A stretch of DNA of 64,000 nucleotides, from contig NZ_FTMG01000001.1 in assembly GCF_900155965.1 (NCBI RefSeq), forward strand, positions 682,001 to 746,000. The letters run 5' to 3'. Under the pieces are notes generated by a model that had not been told where the DNA came from, made no database searches, and was given only the letters and a program-made list of their open reading frames with translations. The translations under genes and the position numbers were made by a program. Below are positions 45,034 to 54,685 of the stretch, in pieces. Within the stretch, counting starts at the first letter, position 1. Each line of letters opens with the position of its first letter. This stretch comes from Mucilaginibacter lappiensis. Its GTDB lineage: Bacteria; Bacteroidota; Bacteroidia; Sphingobacteriales; Sphingobacteriaceae.

Positions 45034-46140
45034 TTAGTTAGCAGACTGTAATACCTTGATTTTATCACCATCCTCAATTTCGGTAGCTCCTTCGGTAACC
45101 AGCTCATCACCACTTTTTAATCCGGATAATATTTCGGTATTGCCGCCATAAGTTGTTCCTGATTTTACATTCACTTTTTTGGCAGTTCCGTTTTGATTAA
45201 CATATACATAATCACCATTTTCTGATTTCAGGATGGCCTTAACCGGCACTACAATGGTGTTTGCCTTGGAGTAATTGGCTATCTGGATAATAGCCGTCAT
45301 ATTAGGGCGAAGGCTTTTACGTACAGGTAATTTTATTTCCACACCAAAGCTGCGTGATGTAGGGTCGATAACTTTAGCAGCAAAAGTTACTTTGGTAACT
45401 AAAGAATCCTGGGCATCTGGCACTAATATTTTTACCTGGTTACCAGTATTTACACTGCCTGCATAAGATTCTGGCACATCGGCTTTAACTTTTAAAACGT
45501 CGGCGTTCACCACACGGATACCTGTTTGGCCTGGTGATGCCGCCTGACCTAGTTTAAGATCCATTTGGTCAACAGTTCCATTAATTGGAGATACTATGCG
45601 GTATTGACTAGCTTGCTGTTTTAAGGCGCCTAATGCTTTTTTACTGCTTTGCAAAGTTGTTTGCGCCTGCAAGAATTGCACTTCGGTACCTATTTTTTGA
45701 TCCCAAAGATTTTTTTGGCGGTTAAACAATGTTTGGTTCAAATCAACCTGGGACGCACTTTGTGCTATATTTTGTCTCAGTACATTATCATCAAGCTGGG
45801 CCAATGTTTGCCCTTTACTTACGTGCTGCCCAACTTTTACATATATACCGGTAATTACAGCCTGTGCTTGCGGATAAGCTGTTACGTTATCCTGTGCATC
45901 AATTTTACCCTGTATCTGAACATAATTAGTAAACTGAGTGGGTTTTATAGCAATGGTGCTTACATCAGTAGTTTTAGACGAATCTTTTGAACCAACCTCA
46001 GCCTGTAATTTGGTGATCTTTGAGTTCAGATCGGCCTGCTGTTTTTTCAGGTCGGCCAATTCAGCTGATTTATCTTTAGCTTGTTTACTGGAGCAAGCCG
46101 CCAAAAAAATAAAAGCCGGTATGTATAGTAGTTTTTTCAT
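45034..46140 (-). CDS. RND periplasmic adaptor (membrane fusion lipoprotein)
   Basis: A 368-residue HlyD/AcrA-type adaptor linking the pump to the outer-membrane channel. I take the ATG at 46140, which opens a lipoprotein signal ending LAACSS at Cys16; the frame's first ATG would add 23 residues ahead of the signal. A coiled coil follows at about 22-50 (AELADLKKQQADLNSKITKL). The lipoyl halves are ITGIYVKVGQHVSKGQTLAQ and YRIVSPINGTVDQMDLKLG, flanking a short alpha-hairpin. The beta-barrel domain is C-terminal. It sits between tolC-like and pump genes in one operon. Confidence 0.93.
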   Translation of the reverse strand: MKKLLYIPAFIFLAACSSKQAKDKSAELADLKKQQADLNSKITKLQAEVGSKDSSKTTDVSTIAIKPTQFTNYVQIQGKIDAQDNVTAYPQAQAVITGIYVKVGQHVSKGQTLAQLDDNVLRQNIAQSASQVDLNQTLFNRQKNLWDQKIGTEVQFLQAQTTLQSSKKALGALKQQASQYRIVSPINGTVDQMDLKLGQAASPGQTGIRVVNADVLKVKADVPESYAGSVNTGNQVKILVPDAQDSLVTKVTFAAKVIDPTSRSFGVEIKLPVRKSLRPNMTAIIQIANYSKANTIVVPVKAILKSENGDYVYVNQNGTAKKVNVKSGTTYGGNTEILSGLKSGDELVTEGATEIEDGDKIKVLQSAN

Positions 46141-46253
46141 TGGAGTAATTTGTTTTTTTAATGGAAATGAAGCTATCATGAGTTTATTTCTTTTTGAGCG
46201 GTAGCTCATGATGGTTTCATTGTCTTTTTTTATATAGTAGGTTTAGTAATTGT

Positions 46254-47603
46254 TTATTTAATACGGCCATATGCCTTGTCCAGGTCAACTTTGCTTATTA
46301 AGGCATCGTAGAGTCCCTGTATATATTTATCATTTGCATCATCAAGAGAGGTTTGAGCTTGCGTTACTTCGATACTTGAGCCAACTCCCTGTTGATATTT
46401 TATTTTAGAAACACGTAACACCTCTTCGGCTAATTCCCTGTTTCTTTTTTGATTATTCAAACTTTGCAGCCCGTTAACATAGGCCACATTAGCTTGATTA
46501 GCTTCCAGTTTTAGTCCATTTTTTGAGTTTTCTAAATCATTCTGGGATTTTAAAACCGCGATTTTTGATTGTCTCACCTGGTTTAAACGTTGCCATCCAT
46601 TAAATATGGGGATGTTTAAAGTAAGGCCTATGTAGCTTGAAGGAAAATTCATTTTGTACAAGTTACCAAAACTATTATTCTGATAAGAAGAGGTATAACT
46701 TGCATTAGCTTTAAGCGTTGGTAAGTACTGTGATTGCTGGCGCTTTAAATCAAGTTTTTTAAGTGCAATACCTGTTTCTGATAAACTATATTCAATACGA
46801 TTATGATAAAATGAGGTATCCGCCGCAAGGTCTGCAGTATCATCTAATTTAATATCCTCGAGTTTGTCCTTTAAAGAAAGCGCATTTTCTATAGGCATCC
46901 CCATTTGAAATTTTAAAACCTGATAGTTTAAGGCAAGAGACCGGATGGTATTTTCGCGGGTGGTTACTAAGTTGTTATACTGGACTGCGATACGATCTAC
47001 ATCGATCTTTTCAACCGTTCCTTGTTTATTTTGGGCTGTAGTTTCATCAAACTGCTGCTTTAATTGTTTAATATTTGCATCTGTTAATCTTAACTGCTCA
47101 TTACTAACCAATACCTGGTAGTAAGCCTTGATAACCGATACACTAATTTGGATCTTGTTACGGGTTAGGTTTTTTACTGAAAGCTCCTTATATGTTTTAG
47201 AAGCCTTTAAACCAACAAGGTAGCTACCGTCAAAAAGTATCTGATCTGCTGTTGCACCAACACTTGACTGATACTTAACCCCAAACTTTACAGGAATAAA
47301 AGTACCTGCTGGCTGGCCAAATACTTCTCCGGGCAGCAACGTTGTCGGGATTTTTAAGTAATCCTGAAAAGTAGCCGATCCGCTTATCTGAGGCAAACCT
47401 ATACCTCTTGTTTCTTTAACTTTGTACTCAGCACTTTTAACATCAAGCCCGGCATTCACAATAGAATCCTGATGCTCATATGCATAGTTGATGCAATCCT
47501 GAACACTAAAGTTAAAAGTTTGATTATTAGGTGGCGCTTCCTGCGCATAACTTTTAAAGGCTATGGCGCAAAATAATGTTGCCGTAAAAAGTAAGTATTT
47601 CAT
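46254..47603 (-). CDS. TolC-family outer-membrane efflux channel
   Basis: A 449-residue outer-membrane factor. A signal peptide covers about residues 1-20 (AFKSYAQ). The two OEP repeats are rich in heptads: VKSAEYKVKETRGIGLPQIS and LTDANIKQLKQQFDETTAQN in the first, SLSETGIALKKLDLKRQQSQ and NRELAEEVLRVSKIKYQQG in the second. It is the first structural gene of the efflux operon, 93 bp downstream of the TetR gene with an operator-like sequence between. The adaptor follows. Confidence 0.93.
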   Translation of the reverse strand: MKYLLFTATLFCAIAFKSYAQEAPPNNQTFNFSVQDCINYAYEHQDSIVNAGLDVKSAEYKVKETRGIGLPQISGSATFQDYLKIPTTLLPGEVFGQPAGTFIPVKFGVKYQSSVGATADQILFDGSYLVGLKASKTYKELSVKNLTRNKIQISVSVIKAYYQVLVSNEQLRLTDANIKQLKQQFDETTAQNKQGTVEKIDVDRIAVQYNNLVTTRENTIRSLALNYQVLKFQMGMPIENALSLKDKLEDIKLDDTADLAADTSFYHNRIEYSLSETGIALKKLDLKRQQSQYLPTLKANASYTSSYQNNSFGNLYKMNFPSSYIGLTLNIPIFNGWQRLNQVRQSKIAVLKSQNDLENSKNGLKLEANQANVAYVNGLQSLNNQKRNRELAEEVLRVSKIKYQQGVGSSIEVTQAQTSLDDANDKYIQGLYDALISKVDLDKAYGRIK

Positions 47604-47660
47604 TTTATATACTGTAGTTGGGTTATTGTTCTGTTATTTATTTTTACTAATTCAAAGGTC

Positions 47661-47677
47661 TTGTCGGCAAATGACAA
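47661..47677. promoter_or_regulatory. Operator-like inverted repeat before the efflux genes
   Basis: TTGTC-N7-GACAA (TTGTCGGCAAATGACAA) lies between the TetR gene and the tolC-like gene, with a further TGTCAGCAA nearby. Position and symmetry suit TetR-family binding; this is inference. Confidence 0.35.
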
Positions 47678-47696
47678 CCTTATGTCAGCAACTCGT

Positions 47697-48308
47697 TTAT
47701 TCTTCGTGTATATTTTTATATTGATTTAAAAGCTTGTAGCCTTTAAGGGTACAAATTCCATAATTAAAATGCTCCAGGAATTGTACCTGCACCTTCCAGA
47801 GATTAAACTCAGCTATCGGGAATATTTCGGTATTAAAACCCAGCTCAATCTGATTCACGCGCATCCTTGCCAGTATCTTTACGTCAATATCCTGACGGAT
47901 ATAGCCCTGTTTCATTCCCTTTACTAAAAGCTCTTCCATAGTGCGGATCAGTACTTCTGCTTTAAACTTTTGAAATTCGGCCCAGGCTTCGGGATGATAC
48001 TTTTGCATATCATGCACCACTATTGGATTAATTTCGGAAAATATCTCTTCCGAGCATTTCATCATGTTAATCATTTCGTCAATTACATTGTCTGATTTAC
48101 TAATGATGTCCGTTATCTGATCCTCATCCTCTTTTAGTCTTATTCTGAGCACTGCTGTTACCAATTCATTCTTGTCTTTAAAAAACTGGTATATTGTTTT
48201 TTTTGACATGCCGATATGTTTGGCTATATCATCCATGGTAATGCTCTTGATCCCTGCTCTTAAAAACAGTTCCAGGCTCCCTTGTATTACTCTTTCTATT
48301 TGACTCAT
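47697..48308 (-). CDS. TetR/AcrR-family regulator of the efflux operon
   Basis: A 203-residue regulator. The N-terminal helix-turn-helix at about 8-54 (LELFLRAGIKSITMDDIAKH, then GMSKKTIYQFFKDKNELV) is followed by a helical ligand domain. It immediately precedes and shares the strand of the TolC-adaptor-RND genes, so it is the probable local repressor. Two inverted repeats (one upstream of this gene, one between it and tolC) are candidate operators. The inducing compound is unknown. Confidence 0.91.
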   Translation of the reverse strand: MSQIERVIQGSLELFLRAGIKSITMDDIAKHIGMSKKTIYQFFKDKNELVTAVLRIRLKEDEDQITDIISKSDNVIDEMINMMKCSEEIFSEINPIVVHDMQKYHPEAWAEFQKFKAEVLIRTMEELLVKGMKQGYIRQDIDVKILARMRVNQIELGFNTEIFPIAEFNLWKVQVQFLEHFNYGICTLKGYKLLNQYKNIHEE

Positions 48309-48330
48309 TGACTTTCCGGGTCAAAACTAA

Positions 48331-48358
48331 GGAAACATTTTTTGATTTCAAAGTTTCC
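48331..48358. promoter_or_regulatory. Inverted repeat upstream of the efflux TetR gene
   Basis: GGAAAC and GTTTCC are separated by 16 bp, 23 bp upstream of the TetR start. It is a candidate autoregulatory site, with low certainty because the arms are short. Confidence 0.3.
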
Positions 48359-48516
48359 ATCAGAAAATACAAATTCCTGACAAAGCGCTTTTAATATACT
48401 GATACTATGTTATTTATTTAGACCACCTAATTGCTTTTGATATATAACAATTGAGCATCCAAAAATGGGACATCAGATCACAAATATTTTATAGTTCCAA
48501 TTTGCGCCTCTACTTA

Positions 48517-48549
48517 TTGAGCATCTGCACATCAATTTTCTTACCTTTG
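48517..48549 (+). promoter_or_regulatory. Bacteroidota promoter of purB
   Basis: TTG at 48517-48519 and TACCTTTG at 48542-48549 are separated by 22 bp, fitting TTG-N17-23-TAnnTTTG. The -7 box ends 18 bp before the ATG at 48568, which rules out the upstream in-frame starts. Confidence 0.7.
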
Positions 48550-48567
48550 CCAAAATTTATAAAGAAC

Positions 48568-49914
48568 ATGACGCTTTCTCCGCTTTCAGCAATTTCGCCA
48601 ATTGATGGCCGTTACCGTAATACCACCGCTGAACTTGCCAACTATTTTTCTGAATACGCCCTGATTAAATACCGTGTATTTGTTGAGATAGAGTATTTTA
48701 TTGTTTTGACAGAAAACTCTTTACCTCAATTAAAACATTTTGATGCAGGTGTGTCGGAAAAGTTACGCGACATCTATAAAAACTTCAGTGAGGCCGACGC
48801 CGAAAGCATCAAAGAGATCGAAAAAACCACCAACCATGATGTAAAAGCCGTTGAATATTTTATAAAAAAAGAATTTGACAAATTAGGAGGACTTGAGCCA
48901 TATAAAGAATTCATACACTTCGGTCTTACCTCCCAGGATATTAATAATACCGCTATACCCTATACCTTTAAACTAGCTATAAATAACACTTACCTTCCCG
49001 CAATAAACGAGTTAGTTATCACTCTTAAAAACTACGCCCGTGATTGGGATCAGGTACCGATGCTGGCTCATACGCATGGGCAGCCGGCTTCGCCAACACG
49101 TCTAGGTAAGGAGATCCAGGTTTTTATAGAGCGCTTAGAGGCTCAGCTTGACTTATTGGCAGCAGTGCCCTATTCAGCCAAGTTTGGCGGCGCAACCGGT
49201 AACTTTAACGCTCATCATATAGCTTACCCGGGTACAGACTGGAAAACCTTTGGTAACCATTTTGTTAACGATATATTAGGTCTTAACCGTTCGCAATTCA
49301 CTACGCAGATAGAACATTATGACAATTTTGCTGCCCATTGCGATGCCCTGAAAAGGATCAATAACATCATTATGGACCTGGACCGCGATATGTGGACCTA
49401 CATATCCATGAACTATTTTAAGCAAAAAATAAAAGCAGGCGAAGTTGGTTCATCAGCCATGCCGCATAAGGTTAACCCTATTGATTTTGAAAACTCCGAA
49501 GGTAACCTGGGCATTGCCAATGCCTTGTTCGAGCATATGGCCGCCAAACTGCCGGTTTCAAGATTACAACGCGACCTAACCGATTCAACCGTTTTGCGGA
49601 ATATAGGCGTTCCGGTAGCGCATACACTAATTGCTATCAAGTCAACCATAAAAGGTTTAGGCAAACTTCTTTTAAACCAGGATGCTATTAATGCCGATCT
49701 GGAAGCCAACTGGCCGGTTGTTGCTGAAGCTATTCAAACCATATTAAGACGTGAAGGCTATCCTAACCCGTACGAGGCCTTGAAAGACCTCACCAGAACT
49801 AATCAGCAAATTAACGGACAAACAATAGCAGCCTTTGTTGATACGTTAAATATAAGCGAGGCCATTAAACAGGAACTAAAACAAATAACACCGGCAAACT
49901 ATACGGGGATATAA
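48568..49914 (+). CDS. purB: Adenylosuccinate lyase
   Basis: A 448-residue cytoplasmic enzyme of purine synthesis. It splits SAICAR to AICAR and adenylosuccinate to AMP, releasing fumarate. The start at 48568 (MTLSPLSAISPIDGRYRN) is fixed by the promoter box and by the family's conserved N-terminus; 39 further codons upstream in the same frame are not credible. Motifs are HFGLTSQDINNTA, AHTHGQPASPT with the catalytic histidine, and the fumarase/aspartase signature GSSAMPHKVNPIDFENSEG near 297. It is monocistronic, followed by a repeated hairpin. Confidence 0.96.
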   Translation: MTLSPLSAISPIDGRYRNTTAELANYFSEYALIKYRVFVEIEYFIVLTENSLPQLKHFDAGVSEKLRDIYKNFSEADAESIKEIEKTTNHDVKAVEYFIKKEFDKLGGLEPYKEFIHFGLTSQDINNTAIPYTFKLAINNTYLPAINELVITLKNYARDWDQVPMLAHTHGQPASPTRLGKEIQVFIERLEAQLDLLAAVPYSAKFGGATGNFNAHHIAYPGTDWKTFGNHFVNDILGLNRSQFTTQIEHYDNFAAHCDALKRINNIIMDLDRDMWTYISMNYFKQKIKAGEVGSSAMPHKVNPIDFENSEGNLGIANALFEHMAAKLPVSRLQRDLTDSTVLRNIGVPVAHTLIAIKSTIKGLGKLLLNQDAINADLEANWPVVAEAIQTILRREGYPNPYEALKDLTRTNQQINGQTIAAFVDTLNISEAIKQELKQITPANYTGI

Positions 49915-49919
49915 TTTTA

Positions 49920-50020
49920 GATGTGCGGATTTCAGATGTGCAAATTTCAGATATTCGAATTTTAAACATCTGCACATCTGAAATTTGCACATCCGCACAT
50001 CAAAAGTCATCTGCACATCA
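49920..50020. repeat. GATGTGC-rich inverted repeat after purB
   Basis: GATGTGCGGATTTCAGATG and following bases pair with CATCTGAAATTTGCACATCC and GCACATC on the right. The words GATGTGC/GCACATC recur five times. The run GCATCTGCACATC also occurs in the purB leader at about 48520-48533. It probably serves as a purB terminator and belongs to a dispersed repeat type. Confidence 0.6.
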
Positions 50021-50082
50021 AAGTAATCTATCATTTATGTGTCATAACTAATTAATAGCTAACTTTAAACAAAAAAGCTACC

Positions 50083-50090
50083 TAAATTTG
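50083..50090 (+). promoter_or_regulatory. -7 box upstream of nfuA
   Basis: TAAATTTG matches TAnnTTTG and lies 29 bp before the start codon. No ideal -33 TTG is at the right distance. Confidence 0.45.
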
Positions 50091-50119
50091 TTAATTCAAG
50101 ATTTAATCAGAAAGCGAAA

Positions 50120-50671
50120 ATGAATATCAACGTATATACAGAATTAACGCCAAATCCGGCAACTATGAAGTTCATTGTGAACAAGTTGCTCATTAATGGC
50201 AGTGCCGATTACGCTACAAAAGAAAGTGCTGAAAAATCACCTTTTGCTAAGGAGCTTTATAAATTCTCTTTTGTTAATGGTGTTTTCTTCGCCAGTAATT
50301 TTGTGACCATCACCAAAACCGAAGGCAGCGAATGGGATGATGTAGAGCCTATTATGAAAGAGTTTGTAAAAGGCGCGGTTGAATCTGAACTCAAAATACA
50401 ATTAGAGGAAGAAGCCGAAGCAGGAAACTTTGAAGGTTCTGAAACCGAAGTAAAAATACAACAGATATTACATGATTACGTTCGTCCGGCTGTGGAGCAG
50501 GATGGCGGCGCAATTTCATACCGCTCCTTTAACGAAGGTGTAGTTACCGTTGAATTGCGTGGTTCATGCAGCGGATGCCCTTCATCAACCGTTACCCTTA
50601 AAGCCGGTATCGAAAACCTGCTTAAACGTATGGTTCCTGAAGTTACCGAGGTAGTATCAGAAGCATTATAA
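50120..50671 (+). CDS. nfuA: NifU/NFU-type iron-sulfur cluster carrier
   Basis: A 183-residue cytoplasmic Fe-S scaffold/carrier that delivers clusters to apo-enzymes. Residues about 1-95 are the NFU N-terminal domain (YTELTPNPATMKFIVN). Residues about 110-180 are the NifU C-terminal domain, with the cluster-binding C150-x-x-C153 in GSCSGCPSS. The architecture is that of eukaryotic NFU1 rather than E. coli NfuA. It is convergent with the inositol monophosphatase gene across a shared terminator. Confidence 0.92.
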   Translation: MNINVYTELTPNPATMKFIVNKLLINGSADYATKESAEKSPFAKELYKFSFVNGVFFASNFVTITKTEGSEWDDVEPIMKEFVKGAVESELKIQLEEEAEAGNFEGSETEVKIQQILHDYVRPAVEQDGGAISYRSFNEGVVTVELRGSCSGCPSSTVTLKAGIENLLKRMVPEVTEVVSEAL

Positions 50672-50727
50672 AATAATTTACACCAATTGCACTAATTGAT
50701 TCGAATTACACGAATTGATTAGTAAAC

Positions 50728-50788
50728 AAATGGCACAAATTTAATCGAATCAACCTAATGGTTATTCAATTAAATTTGTGCCATTTTT
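50728..50788. terminator. Bidirectional terminator between nfuA and the IMPase gene
   Basis: AAATGGCACAAATTTAAT pairs with ATTAAATTTGTGCCATTT, and a T-run follows on the plus side (A-run on the other). Flanking CAATT..ACGAATT words belong to a common repeat type in this group. Confidence 0.75.
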
Positions 50789-50825
50789 AATTAGTGAAAT
50801 TCGACCCAATTCGTAAAATTAGTGT

Positions 50826-51617
50826 CTACTTAAAATATTTCTGGATATACTGTACCAGCTCTCCCGTTATTTTTCCATTCGTTGCCACAACTTCTCTTGA
50901 CTCCAACACATCGCTTCCACAGTTAAAGGTTACTACCTCGCCACCAGCCTGCCTAACGATAACTATACCGGCAGCTACATCCCAGGAGTTTAAATTATAC
51001 TCGTAAAAAGCATCAAACCTGCCACAGGCCGTATAAACCAGGTCGACAGCGGCCGAGCCTAAACGCCTCAGACCATGGCAATTCTTCATCAGATCGGCAA
51101 ACAGGGCTATATAGGCATCTTGTTTTCCGAAATCATAGTATGGAAACCCGGTTGCCAGTAAACTGTTAGCTACCGTTTGATTATTACTTACCCTGATCTC
51201 GGTACCGTTAAGATACGCAGGGGCATCTTTCCAGGCATAAAAACATTCATCCAGATTTACCTCGTATACCACACCGGCCACCAGTTCATCATATTCCTTA
51301 AGCGCTATACTTACCGAAAATGAAGGTATGCCATGTATAAAATTGGTTGTACCATCTAATGGGTCGATGATCCAGTTATATCTTTCGCCAATGGTGGTTG
51401 TGGTTTTTTCCTCGGTAATAAAACCTGCTTCAGGGAGTATCTTGCGTAAACCTTCTACAATCAGTTTCTCTGCGGTTTTATCTACATAAGATACCAGGTC
51501 ATTCAAGCCTTTGTATTCAATTTTATCGGCGTCAAAAGTTTTACGCTCCTGCCTTATAAAATCTCCGGCTTGTTTTGAAACCTCAATTACCTGTTCAGTT
51601 ATGTTTTTGAGTTGCAT
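50826..51617 (-). CDS. suhB: Inositol monophosphatase family protein
   Basis: A 263-residue Mg-dependent sugar/inositol phosphatase. The ATG at 51617 ([14 protein letters not shown]) fits the family start and overlaps the gtrA end by 23 nt; the frame begins at 51659. Metal motifs are the glutamate pair in FITEEKTTTT, IIDPLDGTTNFIHG, and NSWDVAAG near the C-terminus. Besides inositol phosphate, family members act on fructose-1,6-bisphosphate or PAP, so the substrate is not certain; the symbol reflects similarity. It is the last gene of an lgt-gtrA-suhB overlap cluster. Confidence 0.9.
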   Translation of the reverse strand: MQLKNITEQVIEVSKQAGDFIRQERKTFDADKIEYKGLNDLVSYVDKTAEKLIVEGLRKILPEAGFITEEKTTTTIGERYNWIIDPLDGTTNFIHGIPSFSVSIALKEYDELVAGVVYEVNLDECFYAWKDAPAYLNGTEIRVSNNQTVANSLLATGFPYYDFGKQDAYIALFADLMKNCHGLRRLGSAAVDLVYTACGRFDAFYEYNLNSWDVAAGIVIVRQAGGEVVTFNCGSDVLESREVVATNGKITGELVQYIQKYFK

Positions 51618-52068
51618 GTTTGCGTAATGATAAGCTGAATGAAAATGCTTTATGTACAAAAAAGCTCGCGAAGAACAAGCTTAATGCGGCTCCTATCCTG
51701 GCTACAGGCGGATATATGCCGAAATCCTGTATTAATATTTTTATTATGGCCAAATTGGCGAAAAAGCCAAGGCAAGCTACGGATGCAAAACGAACGAATT
51801 GCTTATAAGCCGATAGTTTCGACTCTGTAAAAACCATATACCGGGTAATCAGGAAATTCACAACCACCCCCATAAAAAATGACAGAGCCAGGGATAAGGT
51901 AGAATTACGGACCGTTAAGGAAAATATCTGGTAAGTATGCCTTACTAATAAGTTATGATAAAAGAGATAAAAGGCAGAAACATCAACTAAAAAGCCTGCC
52001 CCTGCAGAAATCACAAATCTGAATACCTGGTTATCCAGTAATTTGTTGGCTTGATTACTATTAGCCAT
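51595..52068 (-). CDS. GtrA-like small membrane protein
   Basis: A 157-residue protein with four predicted transmembrane helices (about 13-32, 50-68, 90-108 and 117-135) and the GtrA family pattern ([35 protein letters not shown]). Family members are thought to flip or aid transfer of polyprenyl-linked sugars. The 3' end overlaps the next gene's start, and its own start overlaps the lgt stop by 8 nt, indicating translational coupling. The specific partner glycosyltransferase is not in view. Confidence 0.87.
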   Translation of the reverse strand: MANSNQANKLLDNQVFRFVISAGAGFLVDVSAFYLFYHNLLVRHTYQIFSLTVRNSTLSLALSFFMGVVVNFLITRYMVFTESKLSAYKQFVRFASVACLGFFANLAIIKILIQDFGIYPPVARIGAALSLFFASFFVHKAFSFSLSLRKHATQKHN

Positions 52069-53230
52069 GCTTTAAAACAGCTGTTTTTTTGTCCTTATTT
52101 AACCCGTTCATAATTAAAAAAGCCCCACCAACAACCATCAGCAACGAAATAAATTCGGCCTGGGTAAAGCTGATACCGGCAACGTGGTATTTAGTGTTTA
52201 CACGTATCAATTCAATAAAAAAGCGTTCAACGCCGGCCAATATCATGTAGATGCCAAACATGACGCCTGCGGGCTTAATACGGTCGCGGATACTCCATAA
52301 AAGCCAGAACAATAACAAGCAAACAATCACTTCATAAAACGATGTAGGATAAACCGGGTACGCCAACTCATGGCAAAACTTACCGATACATCCGGGAATA
52401 GCCACACCTTCGTCATTCACATTATGCGGAAATTTAAAGGCCCACATCCAATCAGGCGCCCAGCTTAGCCAGCCTGGTTTTGCTGCGGTATTGGTTATTC
52501 CCCAATCACCATCGCCCGACATCTGACAGCCTACCCTACCTAAAGCGTAAGCCAGCATCATACCCGGACCACCGATATCCAACATATCCAGCGGTTTAAT
52601 ATTATGTTTATTGGCAATGTATAACACAGCAGCACCGCCGCATATTAAACCACCATAAAAGGTTAGGCCGCTAAAACCTATCAGCATCCCTACGGGATCT
52701 TTCATAAATTCGCCCCAGTTCTCCAAAGCGTTAAATACTTTGGCACCGGCAAAGCCAAAAACAGCTGCCCATAGCAAAATATTGCCCATGAGCTCCTGCG
52801 GATGTACGTTTACTTCTTTAGTTACCGGTTTAGGCAGTTTTTGCTTTTCGGCCTCATAATAAGCCCAATAAGCAAATGCAGCAGCTCCGATGAGCCCACC
52901 TACCCAACTGCCGCGTAAGGATAATAAAAAATCCTGCGGGCCATCCAAAAGCAAATGATAGTTTAGTATGCAATCAACCAGTTTATAACCTAAAACAAAG
53001 CCAAAAACACCATTACCAACCAATTCATTAACCGAGGCGGGTTTACCTACGGTAACCGTTTTTTTAAACGAATGGATGATGCCTAATTTCTCTTTCCGTT
53101 TAAATTCCTGCGCAAAAGCCCAGTAAGCGCCCATAAACGCAATGGCCACAAAAAAGCCAAAAGTTTGAACAGGCAAAGGGATATTTATACCGAAAAGATA
53201 TTGAAGAAGCGATGTAATAGTTGGAAACAT
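52061..53230 (-). CDS. lgt: Prolipoprotein diacylglyceryl transferase
   Basis: An inner-membrane enzyme that transfers diacylglycerol from phosphatidylglycerol to the lipobox cysteine of lipoproteins. At 389 residues it is about 100 longer than typical proteobacterial Lgt. The additional length comes mainly from an N-terminal cytoplasmic insert (about 43-65) and a linker near 128-145, as in other Bacteroidota. Hydrophobic helices alternate throughout. The Lgt signature region is visible as [17 protein letters not shown] (about 226-242) and the C-terminal [17 protein letters not shown]. It heads an overlapping lgt-gtrA-suhB set. The many lipoproteins of this group (for example the SusD here) depend on it. 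Confidence 0.93.
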   Translation of the reverse strand: MFPTITSLLQYLFGINIPLPVQTFGFFVAIAFMGAYWAFAQEFKRKEKLGIIHSFKKTVTVGKPASVNELVGNGVFGFVLGYKLVDCILNYHLLLDGPQDFLLSLRGSWVGGLIGAAAFAYWAYYEAEKQKLPKPVTKEVNVHPQELMGNILLWAAVFGFAGAKVFNALENWGEFMKDPVGMLIGFSGLTFYGGLICGGAAVLYIANKHNIKPLDMLDIGGPGMMLAYALGRVGCQMSGDGDWGITNTAAKPGWLSWAPDWMWAFKFPHNVNDEGVAIPGCIGKFCHELAYPVYPTSFYEVIVCLLLFWLLWSIRDRIKPAGVMFGIYMILAGVERFFIELIRVNTKYHVAGISFTQAEFISLLMVVGGAFLIMNGLNKDKKTAVLKHG

Positions 53231-53259
53231 AGGTTATAGTTTGAAGCGAATATAGTATT

Positions 53260-54579
53260 TTAATGCACTAATATTTCTTCGCTTTCTGTTATATCGACAT
53301 CACCATCTGGTGAAATATTTGTTAAGTGAACTTTTTTAAGCTCGTTAATCAACACAGGATCATATTTGGTACGCACCTTAACATAATTACGGGTAAAACC
53401 GTGCATATAGCCCTCTTTGATATCGCCTTCAAATAAAACCTCTTCCGTTTTATGCAACTGACTTTCATAAAAGGCACGGCGTTTTTTGTCAGACAGAATA
53501 TGCAGCATTTTACTACGCTCGCCGCGAGCCGAACCTGGTACCGCACCGGTCATCTGGCTGGCCAGAGTGTTTTCCCGCTCCGAATAGGTAAATACGTGCA
53601 GATACGAAACGTTCAGCTCGTTCAGAAAATTATAGGTTTCTACAAAATCCTCGCGGGTTTCGCCGGGGAAGCCGACTATCACATCCACGCCAATACAACA
53701 ATCGGGCATCACTTCCTTGATCTTGGATACCCGGTTTACATACAGGTCGCGTTTGTACCGGCGGCGCATCAGGCCCAGTATCTTATCAGAACCCGATTGT
53801 AATGGGATATGAAAATGCGGCACAAAACGCTTGGAGGTGGCCACAAAGGCTATAATTTCGTCGGTAAGCAAGTTGGGTTCTATGGATGATATCCTGAAAC
53901 GGTCTATCCCTTCTACTTCATCCAGGGCCTGTACCAGGTCGAAGAACTTATCTTCGCGTTTACCATTCCGGATGCCAAAATCGCCCAGGTTTACACCGGT
54001 CAACACAATTTCTTTTACACCTGATGCCGCTATCTGGCGGGCCTGTTCAATCACATTTTCAATGGTATCACTGCGGCTGCTGCCACGGGCCAGTGGTATG
54101 GTACAAAAGGTACAGGAGTAATCGCAACCATCCTGAACTTTCAGGAAAGTACGGGTACGGTCGCCAAAAGAATAGGCTGGCACAAACTCGTTTGCTTCAG
54201 ACACCGGCTGATTATATACTACAGCCTTAGGCTTTTTCGTGAGATCCGTAATATGATCAATGATCTGGAACTTTTCGGCAGCACCCAACACCATGTCAAC
54301 ACCCGGTATTTCGGCAATTTCCTGTGGTTTTAGCTGAGCATAGCACCCTACAATGGTCACATAAGCATTTGGTGATATCTTGAGCGCTTCCTTAACTATT
54401 TTCTTGCACTTTTTATCCGCGTTTTCGGTAACCGAACAGGTGTTGATCACAAAAACATCGGGGGTATTCGTAAACTCCACCGTATCGTACCCAGCCTGGT
54501 TAAACAGGCGCCCGATAGACGACGTTTCCGAATAGTTGAGCTTACAGCCCAGTGTATAAAAAGCAACTTTCTTATTCAT
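53260..54579 (-). CDS. mtaB: tRNA t6A37 methylthiotransferase
   Basis: A 439-residue radical-SAM enzyme adding a methylthio group to N6-threonylcarbamoyladenosine at position 37 of tRNAs reading ANN codons. The N-terminal UPF0004 domain holds cluster cysteines C12, C48 and C79. The radical-SAM triad is C152-x3-C156-x2-C159 in GCDYSCTFC. A C-terminal TRAM-like domain follows at about 375-430. The GCKLNYSET start and overall length fit MtaB rather than MiaB or RimO. It lies 30 nt upstream of lgt on the same strand and may share its transcript. Confidence 0.92.
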   Translation of the reverse strand: MNKKVAFYTLGCKLNYSETSSIGRLFNQAGYDTVEFTNTPDVFVINTCSVTENADKKCKKIVKEALKISPNAYVTIVGCYAQLKPQEIAEIPGVDMVLGAAEKFQIIDHITDLTKKPKAVVYNQPVSEANEFVPAYSFGDRTRTFLKVQDGCDYSCTFCTIPLARGSSRSDTIENVIEQARQIAASGVKEIVLTGVNLGDFGIRNGKREDKFFDLVQALDEVEGIDRFRISSIEPNLLTDEIIAFVATSKRFVPHFHIPLQSGSDKILGLMRRRYKRDLYVNRVSKIKEVMPDCCIGVDVIVGFPGETREDFVETYNFLNELNVSYLHVFTYSERENTLASQMTGAVPGSARGERSKMLHILSDKKRRAFYESQLHKTEEVLFEGDIKEGYMHGFTRNYVKVRTKYDPVLINELKKVHLTNISPDGDVDITESEEILVH

Positions 54580-54685
54580 CTTTAAGGGCGCAAAGATAAT
54601 TAATTATTGAATTACTGAGTTAGTGAATTATTGAGTTATGACAAATCATCAATTATACAATGCTGTCCTTTGGTTAATCCCACAC

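Noticed and set aside
49920..50020. CRISPR-like short repeats (GATGTGC words)
   Set aside because: Repeats are too short, unevenly spaced and palindromic; no spacers or cas genes. It is a hairpin repeat.
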